Origin: Polyangiaceae bacterium
GTDB lineage: Bacteria; Myxococcota_A; Polyangia; Polyangiales; Polyangiaceae
Assembly: GCA_013361525.1 (NCBI GenBank)
Contig: JABFXY010000092.1
Location: forward strand, 1 to 48,691
Length of the DNA stretch: 48,691 nt
Reading direction: 5' to 3'
The translations under genes were made by a program, and so were the position numbers. Below the pieces are notes generated by a model. The model worked only from the letters and a program-made list of their open reading frames with translations. It ran no database searches and was not told the DNA's origin. This document shows positions 17,867 to 27,652 of the stretch, piece after piece (within the stretch, counting starts at the first letter, position 1; each line of letters opens with the position of its first letter).

Positions 17867-18462
17867 AACACATCCTCCGCGCCGAGCGACACTTGGACGA
17901 GATCCCAGAGCAGGTGGAGCGCGACGCCGTGCGCCTCTTGGATGCGGTGGATCGAATAGCTCGGCACGACGAAGAGGTGGTCGGCGACGCTGGTCATGCG
18001 GCCCCCGTCGCGACCGGCAAAGCCGATGGTGAGCACGCCGATGGACCGCGCGAGCTCGAAGGCGCGCACCACGCTCGGCGAGTCACCGCTGGTCGAGATG
18101 CCGAGCACGATGTCACCGTCACGCGCGAGCGCGCGCAGCTGGTCGGCGAACACGAAAGCGAAGTCGTGATCGTTCGCGACCGCCGACAAGAGCGCGGCGT
18201 CGGTCGTCAGCGCGACGGCGGGAAGCGCACGCCGCTTCTCCAGAATGGGGTGCATGAACTCGACGGCGAGGTGTTGGGCGTCGCAGGCGCTGCCGCCGTT
18301 TCCGATCGCGAAGAGGCGCGCGCCCTTTTCGAAGCGCGCGGCGACGTCCGCTGCACAGCGCGCGAATGCGTCGGCGTGGTCGTCCACGAACGCGCGGACG
18401 ACGCGTGTGCTCTCGTCGGCTTTGCGACGCGCGGATTCCGCGAGGGCGCGCGCGTCGCTCAC
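17863..18462 (-). CDS. SIS-domain sugar isomerase (GmhA-like) inside the hyp operon
   Basis: The predicted protein has 199 residues from a GTG overlapping the hypD stop (GTGA). It is a single SIS domain close to phosphoheptose isomerase: LFAIGNGGSACDAQHLAVEFMH has the phosphosugar loop plus His64 and Glu68, matching the zinc ligands of GmhA, and the C-terminus has HRIQEAHGVALHLLWDLVQ with the remaining Gln and His ligands. ISTSGDSPSVVRAF is the second SIS signature. A catalytic isomerase is therefore possible. No other lipopolysaccharide-heptose gene is near, so placement between hypD and hypE suggests a hydrogenase-linked role; SIS genes occur in some hyp operons but their job there is not established. 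Confidence 0.88.
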   Translation of the reverse strand: MSDARALAESARRKADESTRVVRAFVDDHADAFARCAADVAARFEKGARLFAIGNGGSACDAQHLAVEFMHPILEKRRALPAVALTTDAALLSAVANDHDFAFVFADQLRALARDGDIVLGISTSGDSPSVVRAFELARSIGVLTIGFAGRDGGRMTSVADHLFVVPSYSIHRIQEAHGVALHLLWDLVQVSLGAEDVL

Positions 18463-19562
18463 GCGGCACCTCCGAGCTCGCGCCTGCCGAAGCGGAAATA
18501 GGCGGCACATGCGCCCTCGGAGGAGACCATCGTGGCACCGAGCGGCATGTCCGGCGTGCATTGCTTTCCGAAGGCGGGGCAGTCGGTCGGCTTCTTGATG
18601 CCGCGAAGGACGTGCCCGCTCATGCAAAGGGGGCTCTCCGCGGCGCGGGAAGCGCCGACCTCGAAGCGCCGCTCCGCATCGAACCTGTGGTACTCGGGGC
18701 GCAAGCGCAGCCCGCTCTTCGGCAAGAGGCCCACGCCGCGCCACTTGCGATCGCAGACCTCGAACACGTCCTCGAGCGTCTTCTTGGCGAGCGCGTTGCC
18801 CTCGCGGCGAACGGCGTTGTCGTAGGTGATTTCGACCTTCGCTTGTTTCTGCTCCAGCTGCCGAACCGCGGCGAGCACACCTTCGAGTAGGTCGACGGGC
18901 TCGAAGCCGGCGATCGCGATCGGTACGCGAAAGATGCGGCTGATGGCCTCGTACTGCGAGGTTCCCATGACCGTGCACACGTGGCCGGGACCGAGGAACG
19001 CATTCACTCGGCAGCCCGGCGTCTGCATGATCGAGGCGAGCGACGGCGGGACGAGGACGTGCGACGAGAGCACGCTGAAGTTGTCGCGACGTTCGCGCGC
19101 GGCTGCTTGCACCGCCATTGCATTCGCCGGCGCCGTCGTCTCGAAGCCGACGGCGAAGAACACGACTTGGCGGGTCGGGTTCTTTCGCGCGAGCGCGAGC
19201 GCATCGAGGGGCGAGTAGACGATTCGTACGTCGGCGCCGCGCGCGCGGCACGAGAGCAAGTCCCCGTCCGAGCCGGGCACGCGCAACATGTCGCCGTACG
19301 AGCAGAGGATCACCGACGGATCGAGCGCGATGGCGTGCGCGCGATCGATCATCTCGATCGGCGTGACGCAGACCGGGCAGCCCGGGCCGTGCAGGAGCTC
19401 CACGCGCTCGGAGAGCTGTTCGCTGAGCCCGAAGCGGACGATCGCGTGGGTTTGGCCGCCGCAGACTTCCATGATCGTCCAGGGCTGGGTTGCCTCGCGA
19501 TCGATGGTCTCCAGGAGCGCGCGGACGCGGCTCGGATCGCGTGCACGTTCCATCGCACTCAT
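18459..19562 (-). CDS. hypD: HypD, Fe(CN)2CO scaffold protein
   Basis: HypD carries a [4Fe-4S] cluster and with HypC builds the Fe(CN)2CO group. The predicted protein has 367 residues from the ATG at 19562; another ATG three codons later (19553) is possible and the frame upstream of both is shadow. Motifs: TIMEVCGGQTHAIVRFGL (Cys34), LLHGPGCPVCVTP, VGFETTAPANAM, PGCRVNAFLGPGHVCTVMG, GFEPVDLLEGV and the cluster cysteines near the C-terminus (PTDCPAFGKQCTPDMPLGA, SSEGACAAYFRFGR). It is the first gene of the eleven-gene leftward unit, so the operon promoter should lie in 19563-19983. Confidence 0.96.
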   Translation of the reverse strand: MSAMERARDPSRVRALLETIDREATQPWTIMEVCGGQTHAIVRFGLSEQLSERVELLHGPGCPVCVTPIEMIDRAHAIALDPSVILCSYGDMLRVPGSDGDLLSCRARGADVRIVYSPLDALALARKNPTRQVVFFAVGFETTAPANAMAVQAAARERRDNFSVLSSHVLVPPSLASIMQTPGCRVNAFLGPGHVCTVMGTSQYEAISRIFRVPIAIAGFEPVDLLEGVLAAVRQLEQKQAKVEITYDNAVRREGNALAKKTLEDVFEVCDRKWRGVGLLPKSGLRLRPEYHRFDAERRFEVGASRAAESPLCMSGHVLRGIKKPTDCPAFGKQCTPDMPLGATMVSSEGACAAYFRFGRRELGGAA

Positions 19563-19983
19563 CGCGCCACCCCATCCAACGAGCGCATCGTCGAACGAGC
19601 ATATAGCGAGCGACTCGTTCCGCGATCGTCGAGATCGTTGGACCTCGAACGGTCCGTCGGAGCGGCGGGCGCGAAACCAAACGCCAGCCACGGCGCGTCG
19701 AATTGGTTGGTTGTTCGAGGCGCAACGCCATCATTTCGATCACTGGGCCCGCCGCGTGATGCCACGCGGTTTTTCATAGGGGCGCAAAACTGGGTGAATG
19801 CCGCCTCGATGGAGCGCGCTGAGGAAAAACGCATCGGGCGTCCGGCTTGTTCATGGTCGATCGGGACGCTTAGCTGTTTGAATCAACCCTCATCGAACCG
19901 ACCTCCCAGTTGCTCTGTCCAAGGCCGTCCGTGCTGCGACGGTTCCCCCTTGCCTCATCGCGCTCGCGAAGCGGCTCGACCAC
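19563..19983. promoter_or_regulatory. Divergent control region of hydrogenase operon and GGDEF gene
   Basis: This 421-bp gap separates hypD (leftward) from the GAF-GGDEF gene (rightward) and must contain the hydrogenase operon promoter. I could not find a sigma-54 box, and no -35/-10 pair stands out. An intrinsic terminator pointing right is at 19752-19774. Frames across the gap give low-information proteins and are rejected. Confidence 0.5.
19752..19774 (+). terminator. Intrinsic terminator in the divergent region
   Basis: CCGCGTG (19752-19758), loop ATGC, CACGCGG (19763-19769), then five T (19770-19774). It is a textbook rho-independent terminator for plus-strand transcription, yet no plus-strand gene ends here. 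It may end a short non-coding transcript starting in 19563-19750, or act as a leader attenuator for the gene at 19984. Confidence 0.65.
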
Positions 19984-21363
19984 GTGCGCATCGACATCAC
20001 GCTCGGCGACGGCGTGACGAGCGCACCCGCGGTTGCGCAGCTCGTCAAGCTCGGTGAGCTGGCGCACGGCCACGTCGCCGTCCACATCCAAGGCGCCGGC
20101 GCCGTTGCTGGAGTCGTCGTTGCGCACGACGATCGCAGCACGCGAATCGAGCCGCCCGACCTCGCGCTCGGCGTCGAAGCCGCGCTGACGAGGTCGCTCG
20201 AAGACGTCTTGCCGAAGGACGCGCTGCTGCGCGGCGCGCTGCGTGTCGCTTCCGATCTCGCGCGCGCGGACGCGCTTCGGGCAGCGACGGACGCGATGTT
20301 GTCGGCTCCGACCGTCGAGAGCGCGCTCGCGTCGTTCCTCGCGGGCGTGACGTCACCTTCCGCGCTCGGCTTCGGTCGCGCCGCGCTCTTCGCGTTCGAT
20401 CGCGCGAAGGGCTCGTTCGTGGGCATGTTGGCGCTGGGGCCTGCGACCGAGGGCGAAGCGAAGCGCGTCTACGCGAAGCTCGAGGCCGAAGGACCGACGA
20501 GCGCGCCGATGTTCACGAACGTCGCGCCTGCGCCTGCGCTCACCGAGCGAATCCGCGGCATCGAGCTCACGCGGGGGGATCGCGCCGACGAGGTCTCCGA
20601 GGTCCTCTCCGGCGCACGAGCCTTACAACGGCGCGCCGACCCGCTTCGTTCTGCCGCGCTGAAGCAGCTGGATCCTGCCTCCGAGTTCGTTCTCGCGAAG
20701 GTGGCCGTCAAGCAGCAGGTGCTCGGCATTCTCTTCGCCGATTGTCGGTTCCAGAACGCGTCCATCGGCGCCGAGCGCGTCACCGCGCTCGAGCGTTTCA
20801 TCGCGGAGGCGGCGGTCGTCTGGCATGCGCTGCGGCTGCAGCGCGAAGTCGAGGATCTCGCGCGCTACGACGCGTTGACGGGGCTCGCGAATCGCCGTGA
20901 GTTCGAGGCGCGCCTCGCGCACGAACGATCGCGATCGCGCCGAACGAAGGATCCACTGACGGTGTTATGCCTCGACGTGGACGAGCTTCGCGGCATGAAT
21001 TCGGAACGCCGCCGTGAGATCGGCGACACGCTGCTTCGTCGCGTCGGAGCGCTTTTACGCGAAGAGCTCCGCGCACACGATCTCGCGGCGCGCTTCGACG
21101 GCGGTGAGCTCGGCGTGGTGTTGCCGGGTGCCGGTGGGCTCGAGGCTGCCAGCGTCGCGCGGCGGCTGGGTCTCGCAGCACACCGACGAGGTTGGCCTCT
21201 TTCCATCGGCGCCGCCTGTTTCCCCGACGACACCGATCACCCGGACGACCTCGTGACGCTCGCCACGAAGAACCTCGGCATCGCGAAGGCGGAGGGCGGC
21301 GGCTGCGCCTGCCTCAGCGAAGGCGGGCAGCCGCTCGTGTTCGCGCAGGAGGACGACGGCTGA
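19984..21363 (+). CDS. GAF protein with degenerate GGDEF domain
   Basis: The predicted protein has 459 residues from GTG at 19984; in-frame sequence upstream to the TGA near 19878 contains no ATG, GTG or TTG, and no good ribosome site is seen, so the start is uncertain. The N-terminal 90 residues form a small alpha/beta region, the middle (about 95-285) looks like a GAF domain (ALASFLAGVTSPSALGFGRAA ... KQQVLGILFADCRFQ), and the last 160 are a GGDEF domain. ARYDALTGLANRREFEARL is conserved, but the signature GG(D/E)EF reads GGELG (373-377) and the substrate/metal segment reads DVDELRGMNSERR. It is therefore probably not an active diguanylate cyclase and may bind GTP or a partner. Confidence 0.82.
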   Translation: MRIDITLGDGVTSAPAVAQLVKLGELAHGHVAVHIQGAGAVAGVVVAHDDRSTRIEPPDLALGVEAALTRSLEDVLPKDALLRGALRVASDLARADALRAATDAMLSAPTVESALASFLAGVTSPSALGFGRAALFAFDRAKGSFVGMLALGPATEGEAKRVYAKLEAEGPTSAPMFTNVAPAPALTERIRGIELTRGDRADEVSEVLSGARALQRRADPLRSAALKQLDPASEFVLAKVAVKQQVLGILFADCRFQNASIGAERVTALERFIAEAAVVWHALRLQREVEDLARYDALTGLANRREFEARLAHERSRSRRTKDPLTVLCLDVDELRGMNSERRREIGDTLLRRVGALLREELRAHDLAARFDGGELGVVLPGAGGLEAASVARRLGLAAHRRGWPLSIGAACFPDDTDHPDDLVTLATKNLGIAKAEGGGCACLSEGGQPLVFAQEDDG

Positions 21364-21388
21364 CGATCGAGGTAAGTCAGTCGGCGCG

Positions 21389-22174
21389 ATGGTCCTTGCC
21401 AATCCGCGCCGGCTTACTGATCGCGCCGAGATCGCCGCGCGACTTTCGCGGGATCCGGGTGTCCACCTGTACGAGATCGGCGACCTCGACGACTTCTTCT
21501 TCTCGAGCTGCACGTACTTCGCGCATCCGAGCGCGCCCGCGCCGGCGCTGCTCTACGAAGGTGCGGACACGCCGACGTTGCTCGCGCTCGCGCGTGAGCC
21601 GTCCGACGATCTCGCGGAGCTCGTCGCCGCGATCGCCGGCGAGCTTCCGCGTCGCGTCTATGCGCACCTCGCGGTCGGTCTCGCCGAATCGCTCGCGCCT
21701 TGGTTCGACGTCGAACCGAATGGGCTCCACGCGAAGCTCGAGCTCCGAAATCGCGACGCGGTCGCGACGGTCGACATCACCGGCTGCGAGCGCATCGGTC
21801 CCGGCGATTTGCCGTCGATCGGCGCGTTCTATGAAGCCGCGTATCCCGGATCGTGGTTCGTGCCGCGGATGCTCTCGACCGGCGCCTATTTCGGTGTTCG
21901 AGACGGTGATGTGTGGGTCGCCGTGGCCGGGGTTCACGTCGTGTCGCGCGAATACCGAGTCGCCGCGCTCGGCAACGTCGCGACCCTTCCCGAGGTGCGC
22001 GGGCGTGGCCTCGCGAGGAAGACCTGCGCCGCCGTGATTCGCGCGCTCGACGGCGTCGAGGTCATCGGGCTCAACGTGCTCGCCGACAACGAGCCGGCGC
22101 TCGCGTGTTACCGAGCGCTCGGCTTCGAGAACGTGTGCGCATACGAGGAGGTCTTCCTCACGCGGCGAGGTTGA
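21389..22174 (+). CDS. GNAT-family N-acetyltransferase
   Basis: The predicted protein has 261 residues, ATG at 21389, 25 bases after the GGDEF gene. The N-terminal half (LTDRAEIAARLSRDPGVHLYEIGDLDDFF) resembles the leading domain of two-domain acetyltransferases of the FR47/DUF-type. The C-terminal half has the acetyl-CoA site: GNVATLPEVRGRGLARKTCAAVI (motif A with R-G-R-G-L-A) and LNVLADNEPALACYRALGF (motif B). The substrate is unknown. The stop codon sits at the edge of a 12-bp palindrome shared with the convergent peptidase gene. Confidence 0.9.
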   Translation: MVLANPRRLTDRAEIAARLSRDPGVHLYEIGDLDDFFFSSCTYFAHPSAPAPALLYEGADTPTLLALAREPSDDLAELVAAIAGELPRRVYAHLAVGLAESLAPWFDVEPNGLHAKLELRNRDAVATVDITGCERIGPGDLPSIGAFYEAAYPGSWFVPRMLSTGAYFGVRDGDVWVAVAGVHVVSREYRVAALGNVATLPEVRGRGLARKTCAAVIRALDGVEVIGLNVLADNEPALACYRALGFENVCAYEEVFLTRRG

Positions 22175-22183
22175 GCCGCGCGG

Positions 22184-22185
<2 letters not shown>
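22174..22185. other. 12-bp palindrome between convergent stops
   Basis: AGCCGCGCGGCT is a perfect palindrome spanning the last base of the acetyltransferase stop (22172-22174) and the first bases of the peptidase stop (22184-22186). It is the only DNA between two convergent genes and could slow or end both transcripts, but it has no loop or T tract. Confidence 0.35.
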
Positions 22186-24463
<2,278 letters not shown>

Positions 24464-24516
24464 GGGCCCGGGCTTACTGGGCCCCTTCGCGAGGATCAAG
24501 GATGGCCTGCCACGCG

Positions 24517-24548
24517 CGGCGTCGCACGCCGAAGTCGGAGCGACGCCG
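24517..24548 (-). terminator. 9-bp hairpin between FHA gene and peptidase gene
   Basis: CGGCGTCGC (24517-24525) and GCGACGCCG (24540-24548) pair perfectly around a 14-base loop, four bases after the stop of the FHA gene. No T tract follows, so it may be a 3'-end stabiliser or a factor-dependent terminator. Confidence 0.4.
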
Positions 24549-24552
24549 GCCT

Positions 24553-26037
24553 TCAGCCGAGGGCGGAGAACCGCGCGTCGCTCGGGCTCATGTCCACGAC
24601 GAGCCGCGTGCGCCCCACCAGAAGCTCGGAGCCGTGCGTGAGGCGGTGACGGCCGTGGACGCGGACGAACACGCCGCTCTTCGCGCCGAGGTCCGAGAGA
24701 ATGAACGCCTCAGCCTGCTCTTCGATCACGCAGTGGTACGGCGCGACCAGCGGATCGCCGCGGAAGACCATGTCGTTCGCGTAGTCGAGCGCAGAGCCGA
24801 TTTGCAGCGTCGTGCCGCGCGCCATCGAGACCGCGCCGACGCCGCCACCTTCGAAAACCTGAACGACGCGGAAGGCGCTCGGCCACTTCAGCGACGAGCG
24901 GAAGTACGTCGGGCCGGGACCGGGGCCGTCGTTCGGATCGGGATTTCGCTCCAGGCGCAGGAGCTGATCGCCCACGATGAACTCGTCGAGCAACCCGATC
25001 TCCACGCGGCGGTGGATGCGAACGAAGACGCCGTTGCCGCCGTCGAGGTCGGCGAGGATTAGCGAGCCGCCCGACGACGGGTTCGGATCGAAGGTCACCA
25101 TCGCTTCTTTCGGATGACAGAAGCGCTCGCTCTCGAGCTGGATCGTACCGGCCGAGCCGATGATCGCTTCGTCGCCGCGCATGTCCCAGAAGTCGGGACC
25201 GCCGAAGAGCGATCGCGTCACGTGCAAACGCGCGCGAACCGGTGCGTTCGCAGGCGGTACGGCGGGGACTTTGATGGGCCGCGCGATCTGCGGCGCGGAG
25301 CTGCGCGCGGAGTCCGGCGCGCTCGGCCGTGCGGGAGGTGTCGCGCCCTTCGGAGACGTCCGGCGCTCCGCCGCAGCTTTCCCCATCCGATCGAGATCGA
25401 CCTTCGGAGGCTGCTCGAGCACCACCATGCCACCCGACGCGCGGCCCGCGATGATGTCGTCGAACTTTCCTTCGCGCAGCGTGAGGACCATCTCCATGTG
25501 CTGGCCCTTCATCAAGGTGCGCACGAAGGTGGACACGTCGGTACGCGACACGTCGCTCGCGTACGACCGCTTGTGGCTCCGAATCACCCGGCCGCCGTCC
25601 GCGAAGAGGTGCGTGATGATGTGCGGCTTGTCGAGGCCCGAGTCCTCCGTTTGAACGTGGTACTCGGCGCCCTTGTATTTGATGTTGTTGTTGAAGCCGA
25701 CCTGCGCCTTGAGAAAGACGCCGGGTCGCAGGGCGCGCTCGAGCTTCGCGAGATCGTCGTGCTGGTACTTGCCGATCGCCTCGTCGAGGTTGCGGTGATC
25801 GCCCGCTACCTGCTCCATCCGCTCGAACGCCGCGCGCGCGAGCGACGAGTTCGGATCGATGCGCAGCGCTTCCGCGAGGAGCGCTTGCCCTTCGGCGTCA
25901 TTGCCGAACGCTGCCGCCGACGAGCTGAGGATCGCGATGGCTTCATCGTTCCTTCCGCGGTCGCGCAGGATCTTCGCGACGCGGGAAGCGATCGCTCTCG
26001 TTTCCGAAGCCCCAGACGGCATTTTGGCCGCTATCAT
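24553..26037 (-). CDS. Tandem-FHA signalling protein with TPR-like N-terminus
   Basis: The predicted protein has 494 residues from the ATG at 26037; a second ATG lies at 26022. Residues 1-80 are helical repeats of TPR type (AIASRVAKILRDRGRNDEAIAIL, QALLAEALRIDPNSSLARAAFERM). A conserved middle domain follows (GVFLKAQVGFNNNIKYKGAEY ... DVSTFVRTLMKGQHMEMVLTL), then a Pro/Ser/Ala linker. Two FHA-like domains end the protein: one around LILADLDGGNGVFVRIHRRVEI, one around VAPYHCVIEEQAEAFILSDLGAKSGVFVRVHG. FHA domains bind phosphothreonine. It is the last gene of a GAF / histidine kinase / FHA operon, 11 bases after the kinase, so it may read kinase or Ser/Thr-kinase output. Confidence 0.85.
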   Translation of the reverse strand: MIAAKMPSGASETRAIASRVAKILRDRGRNDEAIAILSSSAAAFGNDAEGQALLAEALRIDPNSSLARAAFERMEQVAGDHRNLDEAIGKYQHDDLAKLERALRPGVFLKAQVGFNNNIKYKGAEYHVQTEDSGLDKPHIITHLFADGGRVIRSHKRSYASDVSRTDVSTFVRTLMKGQHMEMVLTLREGKFDDIIAGRASGGMVVLEQPPKVDLDRMGKAAAERRTSPKGATPPARPSAPDSARSSAPQIARPIKVPAVPPANAPVRARLHVTRSLFGGPDFWDMRGDEAIIGSAGTIQLESERFCHPKEAMVTFDPNPSSGGSLILADLDGGNGVFVRIHRRVEIGLLDEFIVGDQLLRLERNPDPNDGPGPGPTYFRSSLKWPSAFRVVQVFEGGGVGAVSMARGTTLQIGSALDYANDMVFRGDPLVAPYHCVIEEQAEAFILSDLGAKSGVFVRVHGRHRLTHGSELLVGRTRLVVDMSPSDARFSALG

Positions 26038-26048
26038 GGCGCGGGCTT

Positions 26049-27626
26049 TCACGGCGTTGCAAGCGCGGCGAGCGCCGGGACCTCGATGACGAAGGTCGTC
26101 CCCCTCCCGTCCGGTTGGGTCGGGCTCTCCACACGCACCGTTCCGCCGTGGCTTTCCACGATATATCGGACGAGGGCGAGCCCGATCCCGCTCCCCCGGG
26201 CCCGGGTCGTCCCCGCCGCGGCGCCCCGGTAGAACCGCTCGAAAATGCGGTCCTGCTCCTCTTTGGGGACGCCGGGGCCGAAGTCGCTCACGCGGACCGC
26301 GACCTTCGAGCCGGCCCGCTCCACGACCACGCCTACCTTCTCGCCGTCCTTCGCGTACTTCAGGGCGTTGTCGATGAGGTTCATGACCGCGAGCTCGAGG
26401 GCGCGCGCGTCGATGCGCGCGGGGGGCACCCCCTCCTCGACCCGCAGGTCGATCTCGATGTTCTCCCGGGTCGCGCGGAACCGGTAGATGTCGACCGCGC
26501 GGCGAGCGACCTCGCCGACGTCGCCTTCGGCGAAGTCGTAGTCGATCTTCCCGCGCTCGACGCGCGCGAAGTCCAGGACGTTCTCGATGAGGGCCGTGAG
26601 CCGCTCGCTCTCGCCCACGATGATCTGCAGGTACTGCTTTCGCTTCTCGTCGCTGGTCACGCGCTCGAGCAGCAAAAGCTCGCCGAACATGCGGATGAGC
26701 GAGAGCGGGGTCTTCAGCTCGTGAGACACGTTCGCGACGAAGTCGCTCTTCAGGCTCGCGAGGCGTCGCTCTTTCATCGACGAGGTGATGACGAGGATGA
26801 GGCCCGCGACCGTCACCAGGCCCGCGACCAGCACCAGCGACAGCTCGATGAAGCGGCGCCGCTCGACCTGGCGACGGACCTCCTCGTCGCTCGCCAGGCG
26901 GACCTGCACCTGCCAGTTGTAGAGCGTCGTCGGGAAGGGACGGCCGACCGTCGGCTCGCCCACCTTGAGAGGCGGGCCGAACACGATGCGCCCGCGCTCG
27001 TCCATCACGTTCATCCGCGCCGAGCCCTTGTCCGGGTCGCGGAAGAGCTGCGGCATGATGTCTTTCACGACGCGATCGACGTCGTGCCACGCAATCACCA
27101 TGTGACGGCGATTGCCCTGCGTTCGCTGCCAGTACGAAAGCAGGTATTGGGTATCGTCGACGCTCTCGTGGAGGTGGCGGAGCTCGTCCGTCGGATCGTC
27201 GAAGTTCATCTCCGCGATCAGCCTCGACAGGAGCAACCTGCGAAAGATGTCGTCTTCGCGCGAAGGGTTGCGCGACGCGAAGGCGAGCACCTCGTGGTCG
27301 CCCGTCGACATGTCGATGACCAGGATGGCGCGAACGCTCGGCGTCTCGCGCGCCGCCGTGGAGAGCCAGCGCTTGCCGATTTGCGACGGCTCGGCCCGGT
27401 CGGTGTACGCCGCGACGACATTGTCTTGGCGGATGATCTGATCGTCGAGGATCTGCGCGCGCTCGCCCGCGAGGTCGTAGGTGAGCTTGAGGACGCCGTC
27501 GCGCTGCGCGTCCTCGATCTTCGGCGTGATACGCAGCGTGAGCGTACCAAGGACGAAGACCGCGACGAGGATCGCGGGGACGAGGGCGAAGTAGAAGAGG
27601 CGCTCTCGCTGCGGGCGCTCTTGCAT
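26049..27626 (-). CDS. Membrane sensor histidine kinase
   Basis: The predicted protein has 525 residues. There is one membrane helix at about 11-32 (FYFALVPAILVAVFVLGTLTL) and a second at about 261-282 (ELSLVLVAGLVTVAGLILVI), enclosing a periplasmic sensor region of about 225 residues. HisKA follows with the phosphorylated His302 in VSHELKTPLSLIRMFGELL, then HATPase motifs MNLIDNALKYA, VSDFGPGVP, RIFERFYRG, GSGIGLALVRYIV and GRGTTFVIEVP. No response regulator is adjacent. It lies 26 bases after the GAF protein gene and 11 before the FHA gene, so the three probably form one transcript. Confidence 0.95.
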   Translation of the reverse strand: MQERPQRERLFYFALVPAILVAVFVLGTLTLRITPKIEDAQRDGVLKLTYDLAGERAQILDDQIIRQDNVVAAYTDRAEPSQIGKRWLSTAARETPSVRAILVIDMSTGDHEVLAFASRNPSREDDIFRRLLLSRLIAEMNFDDPTDELRHLHESVDDTQYLLSYWQRTQGNRRHMVIAWHDVDRVVKDIMPQLFRDPDKGSARMNVMDERGRIVFGPPLKVGEPTVGRPFPTTLYNWQVQVRLASDEEVRRQVERRRFIELSLVLVAGLVTVAGLILVITSSMKERRLASLKSDFVANVSHELKTPLSLIRMFGELLLLERVTSDEKRKQYLQIIVGESERLTALIENVLDFARVERGKIDYDFAEGDVGEVARRAVDIYRFRATRENIEIDLRVEEGVPPARIDARALELAVMNLIDNALKYAKDGEKVGVVVERAGSKVAVRVSDFGPGVPKEEQDRIFERFYRGAAAGTTRARGSGIGLALVRYIVESHGGTVRVESPTQPDGRGTTFVIEVPALAALATP

Positions 27627-27652
27627 ACGAATCCTCTACATCCGCGCGTTCA

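Noticed and set aside
18463..19743. Upstream extension of the SIS isomerase frame as a fusion protein
   Set aside because: It overlaps hypD in another frame and has no domain; a GTG overlapping the hypD stop is the real start.
26038..27090. Upstream extension of the FHA protein frame
   Set aside because: This part is out of frame within the kinase gene and is arginine-rich; the FHA protein starts at 26037.
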